64,000 nucleotides of DNA, taken from the NCBI RefSeq assembly GCF_000384395.1, contig NZ_ARWE01000001.1:2320894-2384893 (forward strand). Direction: 5' to 3'. Of the stretch, positions 17,589 through 26,202 are shown one piece after another. How positions within the stretch are numbered: position 1 is the stretch's first letter; each line of letters starts with the position of its first letter. Position numbers and translations under genes: made by a program. This DNA is from Geopsychrobacter electrodiphilus DSM 16401 (GTDB lineage: Bacteria; Desulfobacterota; Desulfuromonadia; Desulfuromonadales; Geopsychrobacteraceae). The notes under the pieces were generated by a model. It saw only the letters and a list, made by a program, of their open reading frames with translations, was not told the DNA's origin and ran no database searches.

Positions 17589-18407
17589 TTAAAGGTAGCG
17601 TTCGAGCAGCTTAAGGCCCTCAAGTGCTCCAAGGTTAATACTGCAATGCCCACCGCTAATCTGCGGTTCACGTGGGTTTATGCGGATGACAGACACACCG
17701 GGCTGTCGGCCGAGATCTTCACTCATGCGGCGGATGGTCGGAATCGCACTGCCGGCCCCCATTTCTATAACTGCCAGCTTTTTGCCGCTTAATTTGGAAA
17801 GAAAACGACTAAAGCGATCTTCTTGTGCGCTGGTTCGATCAGACAACCAGGAATAATCGCCGAACATCAGAATATTCGGGCGGGCAACTCCACCGCAATT
17901 TGGGCAAGCTGCTGAACGGTGCGCCCGCATGGTGCTAATATCGATCACGAAATCCAGTTCATTGGGCCAGACATCATGGCAACAGGGCTCGATACATTGC
18001 AGGTAATGAATGGACCCGTGCACCTCGAGTACCGTCCGCTCGTCGAAGCCGGCTTTCTGAAATTGCCCATCCACATTGGAGGTCACGACAAAAGAGTCCA
18101 GATTGAAGCGTTCGATCCAATCGAGCAGCAGCTGAAAACCGGCATGGGGTTCGGTCTGACGGTAGAGGTTGGTTCGATGCCCGTAGAATCCCCAGCCGAA
18201 GAGCGGATCCTGCTCAAAATGACGTGGATTGGCCGCATCGATAAAACTGAGCCCTAGAGAGGCATACATCGGATAGGCCTGCCAGAATCCCTGGTCACCA
18301 CGGAAATCGGGCAATCCCGAATCGACTCCCATCCCGGCACCCGCAGTGATTATCAGAGCATCCGCCTGCGCAATCAAGCGGGCCGCTGCCGCATAGTCAC
18401 ACCTCAC
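17589..18407 (-). CDS. Sir2-family NAD-dependent protein deacylase
   Basis: 272 aa. NAD-binding motifs ITAGAGMGVDSGLPDFRGDQGFW near the N-terminus and TSNVDGQFQKAGF mid-protein; the catalytic His is in EVHGSIHYLQC; zinc-site cysteines appear as CIEPCC and CPNCGG, followed by ARPNILMFGD. Removes acyl groups from lysines with NAD as co-substrate. The first motif has MGVDSG where many sirtuins have SGxSxSGIP, so it belongs to a diverged bacterial subgroup. The start is a GTG at 18407 with GAGGAG about six bases upstream. It follows the M24 peptidase gene closely and is probably the last gene of a three-gene minus-strand operon with the acyl-CoA synthetase. Confidence 0.87.
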   Translation of the reverse strand: MRCDYAAAARLIAQADALIITAGAGMGVDSGLPDFRGDQGFWQAYPMYASLGLSFIDAANPRHFEQDPLFGWGFYGHRTNLYRQTEPHAGFQLLLDWIERFNLDSFVVTSNVDGQFQKAGFDERTVLEVHGSIHYLQCIEPCCHDVWPNELDFVIDISTMRAHRSAACPNCGGVARPNILMFGDYSWLSDRTSAQEDRFSRFLSKLSGKKLAVIEMGAGSAIPTIRRMSEDLGRQPGVSVIRINPREPQISGGHCSINLGALEGLKLLERYL

Positions 18408-18422
18408 TCATCACTCCTCACG

Positions 18423-19613
18423 CTACAATTCAACCAACTGTTCATCCGAATAGGTCAGACGTCGCAGACCATCGGCTTCGACCCAGAAGGTGTTTTCGAT
18501 ACCGACCGCCCCTTCACCGACAAAGACGGCTTTGGGTTCAAAGGCGAAGCACATCTTCTCTTCGAGCAGTTGGTCATCGAAACCACGAGCAATAAAAGGG
18601 AATTCATCAATCTCGACGCCGATGCCGTGACCGATGAACGAGACCTGCGCCCCGGCGTTCCCCATGAAATGGTCCTTGTAGCCCAATTCAACGGCAAAAT
18701 CGTAACACTGCTGATAAATATCCCCCCAGGCAACCCCGGGGCGGGTAATTTCTGCCAGCCGTTGCTGCACGCGGCGCATATCCTCATATGCCTTTCCCAG
18801 TTTGGCCGGCAGTTTGCCGACCACGAAGGTGCGGGTCATATCGACCATATAGCCATCAAACGCCGCAACAAAATCAACGATAATCGGCTCATTCGGTGCA
18901 ATCTTCTTGTAGCTGGCCCCCTGGCCTATGGAGGAGTTTAATCCTAGTCCGCCCAGCGGCGCATCCAGATACGCCGGCACCGCAGCATCGGCGCCCGAAA
19001 ACATATGTCCATAGAAGAGTTCAGAGTTGAAGCTCCGAAACCGGGTGACCCCCTGATGCCCTTCCTTGCGCGCCAGAAACTCAAGTTCGGCTGAAACTTC
19101 AAGATCGGTTTTACCGACCTGAATCACCTCTTTGGCGCGTTGATAGATCTTGTCCATCAGCAAGCCACAATCCTTCATTATCGCAATTTCATAATCTGAC
19201 TTGATCGCCTTGACCCGGCGGATGAGCGGGGTGATATCACAGTGTTCACCCCCACCCAGCGCCTTATGCCAGCGTTCAAAGATAGCAACCGGTAACACAT
19301 CCAGTTCGAATCCGGCCTTGTGCGGCAGGGGGATATTGTGATCATTCAATGCCCCGGCAACGCCCTTCAAGCTCGCCAATGGAGCTATCTGCTTCAGGCC
19401 CGATTCCATCCGTGCACGACCAAAATCTTTGCGCACCAGGTAGAGCGGCTCGCCGCTGGCCGGGATATAACAAACTCCCTGCTGAATTGAGCCAGTAAAG
19501 TAAAACAGGTCGGCATTCTGCAACAGCACGGCGCCATCGACACCCTGCTGAGACATCAACTGTTGCAGGCGGGCGGTGCGCAGGTCCAGTTCGGATTTCG
19601 GGGTTATTCTCAC
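18423..19613 (-). CDS. M24-family Xaa-Pro aminopeptidase/creatinase-like metallopeptidase
   Basis: 396 aa. N-terminal creatinase-like domain (about 1-150), then the pita-bread M24 domain. Metal-ligand positions are visible: Asp in [11 protein letters not shown] and in YMVDMTRTF, His in [16 protein letters not shown], Glu in [10 protein letters not shown] and in GIENTFWV. Such enzymes cut Xaa-Pro dipeptides or N-terminal residues, or act on other C-N bonds; the substrate is not fixed. Its start overlaps the stop of the acyl-CoA synthetase gene as ATGA. All ligands appear intact, so activity is expected. Confidence 0.88.
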   Translation of the reverse strand: MRITPKSELDLRTARLQQLMSQQGVDGAVLLQNADLFYFTGSIQQGVCYIPASGEPLYLVRKDFGRARMESGLKQIAPLASLKGVAGALNDHNIPLPHKAGFELDVLPVAIFERWHKALGGGEHCDITPLIRRVKAIKSDYEIAIMKDCGLLMDKIYQRAKEVIQVGKTDLEVSAELEFLARKEGHQGVTRFRSFNSELFYGHMFSGADAAVPAYLDAPLGGLGLNSSIGQGASYKKIAPNEPIIVDFVAAFDGYMVDMTRTFVVGKLPAKLGKAYEDMRRVQQRLAEITRPGVAWGDIYQQCYDFAVELGYKDHFMGNAGAQVSFIGHGIGVEIDEFPFIARGFDDQLLEEKMCFAFEPKAVFVGEGAVGIENTFWVEADGLRRLTYSDEQLVEL

Positions 19614-21274
19614 GCGCGTTTCCTTTCGACGACGGAATCGTCAGTAATCAGCTTGAGGTCATAGATAGCTTGCTCACGGAGTTTGAATTTTTGGATCTTA
19701 CCGCTGGCGGTCATCGGGTAGCTGTCGACAAAGGTCACGTAACGCGGCACCTTGTAACGCGCTATCTCTCCCCGACAGAAATCGCGAATCTCATCGGCGC
19801 TACACTCAACCCCCTCCTTCAGCTTGATTGCCGCCATCACCTGTTCACCATACTTCGGGTCAGGAACGCCATAAACCTGGACGTCGGCAACTTTCGGGTG
19901 GCGATAAAGAAATTCTTCGATTTCGCGCGGATAGATATTTTCGCCGCCACGGATAATCATATTCTTGATCCGACCGGTGATTTTGCAATAACCATGAGCG
20001 TCCATCACTGCCAGGTCCCCGGTATGCAACCAGCCCTCGGCGTCGATCGCGTGGGCGGTGGCATCCGGCAACTTATAGTACCCTCTCATCACCAGATAGC
20101 CCCGGGTGCAGAGTTCACCCTGTTCTTCATGCGGAAGTTCGACCCCGGTTTCAATATCCACAATTTTCACTTCAACATTGGGCAGGGCGCACCCGACACT
20201 GGCCACACGCAATTCCAACGGATCCTGGGTACGGGTCTGGGTGATCACCGGCGAGGCTTCGGTCTGACCGTAGGCGATGGTGATCTCGGAGCAGTTCATG
20301 TCATGGATCACACGCCGCATCACCTCGGTCGGACAGGGTGAGCCGGCCATGATACCCGTACGCAAGGAACTTAAATCAAACTCGCCAAACTGCGGATGAT
20401 CCAGTTCGGCGATAAACATGGTCGGCACACCATGCACCGCCGTACAGCGTTCAGATTCGATGGTCCTGAGCACCTGCAAAGGTTCAAAAACCTCGATCGG
20501 GATCATCGCCGCGCCGTGGGTGACGCAAGCCATCACCCCCAGGACACAACCGAAGCAATGGAAAAACGGTACCGGGATACAGAGGCGGTCCAGACTGTTA
20601 AAATCCATACAGCGTCCGATATTGAAGCCGTTATTGATTATATTATGATGGGTCAGCATCACCCCTTTGGGAAATCCGGTGGTCCCGGAGGTGTATTGCA
20701 TGTTGATAACATCATCTTCACTGAGCGAGGCTTCAACCTGTTCAAGTTCAGACAGGCTGACCTTTGCGGCGCCAGCGCGCATCTGCTTATAGGAAAGAAG
20801 CTCGGCAGGACAATCATCGCCCAAAAAGACCACATGTTTCAATTCAGGGAGCTTCTCGTATGTCGCCCCTCCCTGCTCCAGCCCAGGAACCACACGGTGA
20901 ATAATCTCGAGGTAATCGACCCCCTTGAATTCCCCCACCATGAACAACGCCCTGGCATCGGACTGACGCAGGATAAACTCCAACTCTGTCGCCTGATAGC
21001 TGGTGTTGATCGTCACCAACACCGCGCCAATCTTGGCTGTAGCAAACTGCAAAATTACCCACTCAGGCACGTTCGAAGCCCAGAGCGCAACGTGATCCCC
21101 TTTGCCGAGCCCCATCTGCAGCAGGCCACGCGCGACCAGATCGGTCTCCTCGTCCAGTTGCTGCCAGCTGTAGCGCAACCCACGGTCGGCATATACCAGG
21201 GCATCCTGTCCCGCAAAGCGCCCTGCAACCGTCCCCATCAGTTCTCCCATTGTAGCGTGAATTGTCTCTGTCAT
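19610..21274 (-). CDS. AMP-forming acyl-CoA synthetase (fatty-acid/medium-chain type)
   Basis: 554 aa. ANL-superfamily adenylation enzyme: P-loop-like A3 motif [19 protein letters not shown]5 region [12 protein letters not shown]7/A8 [42 protein letters not shown] and the terminal catalytic-Lys motif [13 protein letters not shown]. Activates a carboxylic acid to its CoA thioester for beta-oxidation or lipid use. The ATG at 21274 has AAGGTGG upstream; a GTG 51 bases earlier would add a poorly conserved leader. First gene of the minus-strand operon with the M24 peptidase and the sirtuin. Chain-length specificity is unknown. Sirtuins are known to control acyl-CoA synthetases by lysine deacylation in other bacteria, so the co-operon is suggestive. 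Confidence 0.92.
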   Translation of the reverse strand: MTETIHATMGELMGTVAGRFAGQDALVYADRGLRYSWQQLDEETDLVARGLLQMGLGKGDHVALWASNVPEWVILQFATAKIGAVLVTINTSYQATELEFILRQSDARALFMVGEFKGVDYLEIIHRVVPGLEQGGATYEKLPELKHVVFLGDDCPAELLSYKQMRAGAAKVSLSELEQVEASLSEDDVINMQYTSGTTGFPKGVMLTHHNIINNGFNIGRCMDFNSLDRLCIPVPFFHCFGCVLGVMACVTHGAAMIPIEVFEPLQVLRTIESERCTAVHGVPTMFIAELDHPQFGEFDLSSLRTGIMAGSPCPTEVMRRVIHDMNCSEITIAYGQTEASPVITQTRTQDPLELRVASVGCALPNVEVKIVDIETGVELPHEEQGELCTRGYLVMRGYYKLPDATAHAIDAEGWLHTGDLAVMDAHGYCKITGRIKNMIIRGGENIYPREIEEFLYRHPKVADVQVYGVPDPKYGEQVMAAIKLKEGVECSADEIRDFCRGEIARYKVPRYVTFVDSYPMTASGKIQKFKLREQAIYDLKLITDDSVVERKRA

Positions 21275-21645
21275 TGATCCACCTTTCGCGTACGCCTCAA
21301 CCCTGAGGTCATCGTTTGTGTTCACTTCAACTTCTTGTATGCTATTTTGTCCAAACTCAAGCGGCTGGTAAAGAGAGAATTTTTTACCCTATTTTGCTGA
21401 TTATTTTTTATGCAAAAGGCTACATCCTAGAGAGCGCATGGACCCGGCAAACAAACTCACCCTGTTTTCACAATTCTATCCACAGCAACTGTGTACAGTG
21501 TGCACATTCACTTATAAGATTGCTTTTTATCAACATGATCAACTTTTGGGTTTCAACCAATTGCAAAGAGCCAAGGCTGGGGCAGGCAAACGAGGCTAAG
21601 TGGCTTAAAAACCGTGAGGTTAACTTAATTCAGTGATTTATTTTA

Positions 21646-21676
21646 TTGACTAAATAACATCAAACTCTGTTATAAA
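21646..21676 (+). promoter_or_regulatory. Candidate sigma70 promoter for the cytochrome gene
   Basis: TTGACT (21646-21651) and TATAAA (21671-21676) with 19-base spacing, or 17-18 if the -10 is read one or two bases earlier. If used, the cytochrome mRNA has a leader of about 300 bases, long enough for RNA-level control. Confidence 0.4.
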
Positions 21677-21721
21677 TAAATAAATTATTCTTCTCTACTC
21701 GAAGCAGTATCCCCGTTTTTT

Positions 21722-21931
21722 ATAAAAGCGCGCCGAAAACTAAATGGAGTAGCAGAACTGTTCCAGAATCTCTGGTACCGGTTCCATGCTTACCTGTCCG
21801 ATCCGTCGTCTACTGACTTAACACAACTACAACTCCAGGCGCAGATTCGTAATTCAGACCCTCGGATGAGATACCGCATGGTGACAGACGGCACTATTTA
21901 TCAGGGCAGGAGAACTAACACTGAAGATTAG
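21722..21931 (+). pseudogene. Protein-like reading frame without a start codon
   Basis: About 69 sense codons ending in TAG, with protein-like composition (LFQNLWYRFHAYLSD, then RNSDPRMRYRMVTDGTIY). There is no ATG/GTG/TTG with a ribosome site at its head and a stop lies shortly upstream in the same frame, so it could be the tail of a decayed gene. It lies inside the predicted leader of the cytochrome gene. No family recognised; it may be chance. Confidence 0.25.
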
Positions 21932-21984
21932 CTGATCTTATAAATTTCCATTTCATCCTGCGTCAAATTCATCAGGGAGCAACC

Positions 21985-23484
21985 ATGAATATTTCGAAAC
22001 TTTTCATCGTTGGAGCGATTCTAACTGCGATCATTACTGGCTGCTCCGGCTCTAATGAGAGTAATGGCAATGGCGCTCCCGCGGCAACCAGCAATGTCCA
22101 TTCTCCCAACAACCTCAATCCGGCTGAGACTGCGTTCCACGGCCTCGAGGCGAAGGCGCAGGGGCTCGATACCTGTAAAATCTGCCATGGCGTAGACCTG
22201 CTTGGATCTGCGAATATTCCAGGATGTAATCGTTGCCATTTCAGCTTGACTGATTTCACCCGCAAGACCCCCGTGGACTCAAATTGGACCCACGGAACCA
22301 TCCCCCATAATCAACTTATATCCTTTGGTGAAACCTGTAACGCCTGCCACACAGCGTTACGTCAATACCCCGGTCAAGGTCCAAATCAATGTCACGATTG
22401 CCACATTGGTGCTACCCACCCCCTGGGTCAGGCATGGGTAGATAGTGCCAGCCAGACCTTCCATGGCACGGCGGCACTGGCAGATGTTAACAGCTGCAAG
22501 GCTTGTCATGGTCAGGATCTATTAGGCGGCGCGGCCGGTGTTAGTTGCGACAAGTGCCATTTCGGACCAACCGGTAGCAGAGTACCCGTTGGTGTCACCT
22601 GGGTACATGGCACTTCTCATGCGCCTTTAGGTAGCTACGGGGCCACGTGCAACCAGTGCCATACCCTGACAAGACAATACCGAAGCCTGCCCAACCTCTG
22701 TCATGATTGCCATGTACATACCAAAGATGGCTCCTACCTGTCCCCAGCACTCCACGGCCCTGATGCCAAGGGGTCAGCTGCTTTTCCAAATGGCCTTCTG
22801 GACTGTCAGTCCTGCCACGGTACCTCGGGTGGTGTCGGCTCCAGCCCCTCATTTACCGTGGGAATTGGCGGTCAAGGCTGTGAAGCCTGCCACAACCTTG
22901 GAACTGCACACCCCTCTCAGGCGTTAAATGAAAATATCCGTTGGTACGATGCCGTGCCGGGAGATCCGTCAGTCAACCCTGATGCCAATTGGGGGACCAC
23001 ACATGATAATTATGGTGGATCAAGCAATGCGGAAAACGCTTGTTTCCTCTGCCATGATGTTGAGAAGCCTCTCCCTGGCCAGCTCCCGTCTACAGGTATG
23101 CCCTGCAAGACTTGTCACGTCAGTGACCCAACGGGTGCTACAAAAGGGGAATGCATCACCTGTCATGGGAACCCACCTGATGGGGCTACAGTTCCAAATC
23201 GGATGGGACGTCACAACCGCATCGGCCATCAGAATCAGGTAGCCTGCAACGTCTGTCACACCAATAACGGGCCAGATTCTCAAGATGGTGTAATTGATGA
23301 TCCTCTGGCGTACCGGCACTTTACGATGCCAAGAGTTCAACCACCCGTGGGGTTCAGTCGCGCAGATCTGGAATCTGTTCCCAATACAGCGCCACAAAGT
23401 ATGACAATCACAGTAGATCCCAGCAATGTCACTTGCACGGGGAGTTGTCACGGCCAACCCCACTCAGGGGCAACCTGGTATTAA
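21985..23484 (+). CDS. Multihaem c-type cytochrome lipoprotein
   Basis: 499 aa. Lipoprotein signal with lipobox ITGC near residue 20, so a membrane-anchored periplasmic or surface protein. Fourteen CXXCH haem-binding motifs run from about residue 60 to 420 (for example CKICH, CNRCH, CNACH, CHDCH, CFLCH, CITCH, CNVCH), plus one CX3CH motif (CTGSCH) near the C-terminus at 23434-23451. Spacings repeat in blocks (HGTA..CKxCHGxDLLG...CxxCHF), pointing to internal duplication. Such proteins conduct electrons to extracellular acceptors or partners in metal-reducing bacteria. The ATG has AGGGAG upstream. No other cytochrome or porin gene is adjacent, so the partner is not evident. Confidence 0.93.
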   Translation: MNISKLFIVGAILTAIITGCSGSNESNGNGAPAATSNVHSPNNLNPAETAFHGLEAKAQGLDTCKICHGVDLLGSANIPGCNRCHFSLTDFTRKTPVDSNWTHGTIPHNQLISFGETCNACHTALRQYPGQGPNQCHDCHIGATHPLGQAWVDSASQTFHGTAALADVNSCKACHGQDLLGGAAGVSCDKCHFGPTGSRVPVGVTWVHGTSHAPLGSYGATCNQCHTLTRQYRSLPNLCHDCHVHTKDGSYLSPALHGPDAKGSAAFPNGLLDCQSCHGTSGGVGSSPSFTVGIGGQGCEACHNLGTAHPSQALNENIRWYDAVPGDPSVNPDANWGTTHDNYGGSSNAENACFLCHDVEKPLPGQLPSTGMPCKTCHVSDPTGATKGECITCHGNPPDGATVPNRMGRHNRIGHQNQVACNVCHTNNGPDSQDGVIDDPLAYRHFTMPRVQPPVGFSRADLESVPNTAPQSMTITVDPSNVTCTGSCHGQPHSGATWY

Positions 23485-23724
23485 TTCCAGTTATTTTGAT
23501 CCGGAGATAATATTTCACACCCCAATGTGGAAGGATATAAATGTAATAAATCATATGAGATAAACAACGGGGCGAACAGATCAGACTTGCTCCGTTGTAG
23601 TGAAATAAAATGGTATTGAAGCGTGGAACTACAAATGAAAGTTCACCAAAAAGGAACAACAGCACCTAACGGAGAAACAGAGCCGGGAAATGGGCTTGCA
23701 ACAGGTAAATGCACAGCGGGATAG

Positions 23725-24468
23725 TTACTCGAACGTCACATCAGACTGTGCGAAATAGGTCGCCAGCCTCTGTTGTTGTTCAGGGCTGATATCGACAAAT
23801 TCAACACCCATCCCATGAGGGAGGTTTGGTTTTTTCATCCAGTCAGGATGGTTCACCCAGGCGACGCGCCCGCGACAACTGAGGGGGGGATGTCCATCAG
23901 GAATTTCCATTTTCACGCTCAGCCAGGTATCGATCGAAAGATGCGCCTCGGAGGCCAGAAACAACCCACCGACACCAGCATTGACCGTATATTGCTGAAA
24001 CAGACGCTCCTGACGCAATCCGAAATGCACCAGCAGGCGCACGGTAAAGCGTGGGGTCAAACGCTCAACCAGTGACAACTGCGTGCGACTGGCGCGTATA
24101 AAATCATCACGCCGTACCGGTTTATACAAAATATCATCACAGCAAACGGCACGACAGAGATCAATATCGCCGCTACTCCCCTGCTGTACGACCATAACAA
24201 CCGGAACATTGGCTGTCTCGGGGTTTGCCTTAATCCGGCGGCAGACTTCATCACCGTTCATCCCCGACATATACAAATCAAGAAAAACCAGATCGGGTTT
24301 CTCTGCTGTCACCAGGCGCAAGGCCTCAACCCCATTACTGGCGGTAAAAATATGGAACTGCTCACGACTGAAGAAGGTCTTTTGCAATTCGACAAACAAC
24401 TCGACATCATCAACCAACAAAATCTTGAACCGCCTTTTAGGCACGGTAATAAGCGCAGCTGACATCAT
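23725..24468 (-). CDS. Response-regulator receiver fused to a PilZ domain
   Basis: 247 aa. Receiver domain about 13-130 (ILLVDDVELF, phospho-acceptor Asp in LVFLDLYMSGMNG, Lys in ILYKPVRRDD; the usual Thr/Ser region reads VVMVVQQGSSG). PilZ-like domain about 135-245: RxxxR in PRFTVRLLV and a second motif NAGVGG where the consensus D/NxSxxG has Ser, here Gly. PilZ domains bind cyclic di-GMP; the Ser-to-Gly change leaves binding uncertain. GGAGG lies upstream of the paired ATGs. It stands alone between intergenic gaps and is likely single-gene. Probably links phosphorylation to c-di-GMP output such as motility or polysaccharide control. Confidence 0.87.
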   Translation of the reverse strand: MMSAALITVPKRRFKILLVDDVELFVELQKTFFSREQFHIFTASNGVEALRLVTAEKPDLVFLDLYMSGMNGDEVCRRIKANPETANVPVVMVVQQGSSGDIDLCRAVCCDDILYKPVRRDDFIRASRTQLSLVERLTPRFTVRLLVHFGLRQERLFQQYTVNAGVGGLFLASEAHLSIDTWLSVKMEIPDGHPPLSCRGRVAWVNHPDWMKKPNLPHGMGVEFVDISPEQQQRLATYFAQSDVTFE

Positions 24469-24573
24469 GTTGTAAACCTCCAGCAGTTTTTTAGGAGAGC
24501 CCTATCTAGTTTACATTCAATCTGCTTGTCCGTCATGTTTTTGATGGGTTGCCTGTCCCAGGAGTTATTCAAT

Positions 24574-25095
24574 CTACCCCGGTCTACCAGGCGCATCACT
24601 TACCGCACAATCAGAAGGGTCCCCTTTAAGCTTGGCGAGTGCGTGCGGCAGGGCGGGTAGCAATACCTCAAGATTCTCTCTGGCAGCCTTTGGGCTGCCG
24701 GGAAGATTGACGATCAGCGAATTGGTCCTGACCCCGACAAGGGCCCGCGACAGCATGGCATGAGGTGTTTTGAGCAGACTGGCCGCACGCATCGCTTCGG
24801 CCATACCGGGGACCTGATAATCAAGCACCCTGGCAGTCGCCTGCGGGGTGACATCACGCGGAGTCAAGCCTGTCCCACCCGTGGTCAGGATCAGATCAAG
24901 TCGGACCTCATCGACCCAACGGCACAGAGTCAGCTCAATCGTTGCAACATCGTCAGGGATCACCTGATAGCAGACCACATCCCCAAGGTGACTCACCATT
25001 TCACCAATCAACACCCCGCTGGTATCTTCGCGCTCCCCCCGTGACCCCTTATCCGACAGAGTCAATACTCCGATAGAAAATTTATCTTTCTGCAT
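24574..25095 (-). CDS. MogA/MoaB-type molybdopterin adenylyltransferase-like protein
   Basis: 173 aa. MoCF_biosynth domain: IGVLTLSDKGSRGEREDTSG at the N-terminus, LILTTGGTGLTPRDVTPQAT in the middle and NSLIVNLPGSPKAARENLEVLLPALPHAL at the C-terminus. MogA adenylates molybdopterin before metal insertion; MoaB paralogues are similar. ATG at 25095 chosen because GAGG then lies six bases upstream; the ATG two codons earlier sits directly on it. Next to an unrelated helical protein 26 bases upstream. No other Mo-cofactor genes are in the window. Confidence 0.9.
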   Translation of the reverse strand: MQKDKFSIGVLTLSDKGSRGEREDTSGVLIGEMVSHLGDVVCYQVIPDDVATIELTLCRWVDEVRLDLILTTGGTGLTPRDVTPQATARVLDYQVPGMAEAMRAASLLKTPHAMLSRALVGVRTNSLIVNLPGSPKAARENLEVLLPALPHALAKLKGDPSDCAVSDAPGRPG

Positions 25096-25121
25096 AATCA
25101 TCCTCAGCGCTCAAACTCGGT

Positions 25122-26156
25122 TCAATGTTTTTTAGTCATCAGCATGCGTCTGGCATTGTTTACGATTGCCTGTGAAACGTTACGACTTTTAGCCAGATCT
25201 TTAATATCTCTCTCTGTCAGAAAGGACATGAAACGCATAGCACTTTGTAAAGGGGTTCGCGGGTGTTCGATCAGCGCTTTTTTCATATCGTAATTTTTGA
25301 GCCACTCGCGATTCAACAAGATAGTGCGAATCAGTTCATCATTACTGGCGCGATTTTTAGCGACCATCAACACTTCAGCTTCAGTTATCCGTGGATTTTT
25401 CAATACGGCTGAGCAGACCAGTTTATTCGCTTCGCGGACCAGCAACGAACGCCACTCCTTGTCCCCAGTCAGCGCCATTTTTATTTTCTCTGAGACCGGC
25501 ATATCCAGCAGTTCTTGATATTTGGAAAGACCGGACTCAGCAACCTCGCTGAGAACCTCCGTTTCTTCATCAGCTTCCGCTTCCTCTTCAACCGAAGAAA
25601 CTGCAGCGCCTTTATTCTTCGCTTTTAGAGTAACAGGTTCAGTAACAACCTCTTCTTTCCACCCGAGTTGAATCTTCAGGACCTTATCAACATTTGGATT
25701 GTTGATAATCAGCAACCTTAAAGCTTTGTCCTTGCGGATCGCCGTATCATTTCGCGCGACCAGGTCCAGGACATGCCCGGATGCGTTTTCTGCAACAAAA
25801 TGGAGTGTTTTCAGCCCAACCATCCGGTTGGTTAACAAGGGCTCCATGACCTCCATATTTTTATAATGAAGGCGACCCAGGAGGTCGAGGACTTCAGGGT
25901 GGATCTCGGTCTGAGAACAAACCGTTTTCAAGATTCCCGGAGAGAGTTCTTTCAAGGTTTTGAGCGCTTCGGCTCGCAATTCCTGGTCTTCTCCATGATA
26001 AAAAATAAAAAGAACTGTCACCAGATTCGGGCCCGACATGGGCAAGGCGCCTCTCGCCGCGGCGAGACGAACAGCGCGCCCCCCCCACTGCTTCATTATC
26101 TTTGCGACAGCCGCCGGTACTTTAAATTTGATATTTTTATCGTCGTCACTACTCAA
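25122..26156 (-). CDS. Unrecognised helical-repeat-like cytoplasmic protein
   Basis: 344 aa, no signal peptide or membrane span. Predominantly helical by composition. Two regions, about 10-170 and 205-344, contain short helix-turn-helix blocks (for example LVTVLFIFYHGEDQELRAEALKTL, DNDTAIRKDKALRLLIINNPNVDKVL-like, LRTILLNREWLKNYDMKKALIEHPRTPLQSA) reminiscent of HEAT/DUF2336-type repeats, separated by an acidic Glu-rich linker (about 185-205). Starts with TTG at 26156 with GAGGG about nine bases upstream; no in-frame ATG is better. Sits between the SPOR-protein and MogA-type genes on the same strand, likely in one transcript. I do not recognise the function; a scaffold role is only a guess from the repeat look. 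Confidence 0.7.
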   Translation of the reverse strand: MSSDDDKNIKFKVPAAVAKIMKQWGGRAVRLAAARGALPMSGPNLVTVLFIFYHGEDQELRAEALKTLKELSPGILKTVCSQTEIHPEVLDLLGRLHYKNMEVMEPLLTNRMVGLKTLHFVAENASGHVLDLVARNDTAIRKDKALRLLIINNPNVDKVLKIQLGWKEEVVTEPVTLKAKNKGAAVSSVEEEAEADEETEVLSEVAESGLSKYQELLDMPVSEKIKMALTGDKEWRSLLVREANKLVCSAVLKNPRITEAEVLMVAKNRASNDELIRTILLNREWLKNYDMKKALIEHPRTPLQSAMRFMSFLTERDIKDLAKSRNVSQAIVNNARRMLMTKKH

Positions 26157-26202
26157 ACTGAATTACCCTCAATCTCTCTCTTTGTAAAAACTCCGATAGA
26201 TC

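Larger units (their letters stand above)
21275..21984. other. 710-bp intergenic region upstream of the multihaem cytochrome
   Basis: No convincing complete gene on either strand. It holds a candidate plus-strand promoter near 21646-21676, small inverted repeats at 21569-21578 (AGCC-AAGGCT) and 21610-21621 (AACC-GTGA-GGTT), an A+T-rich core, and a start-less, protein-like reading frame ending at 21931. The minus-strand acyl-CoA synthetase promoter must also lie near its left end. Confidence 0.6.

Noticed and set aside
20396-21277. Long plus-strand ORF within the acyl-CoA synthetase
   Set aside because: Antisense shadow; its composition is driven by the opposite-strand codons.
21561-21632. Possible GEMM (c-di-GMP) riboswitch upstream of the cytochrome gene
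   Set aside because: GCAAAG and GGCAAAC occur, but not in the order or spacing of the GEMM core, and no GGGACGCAAAGCC or tetraloop-receptor segment was found.
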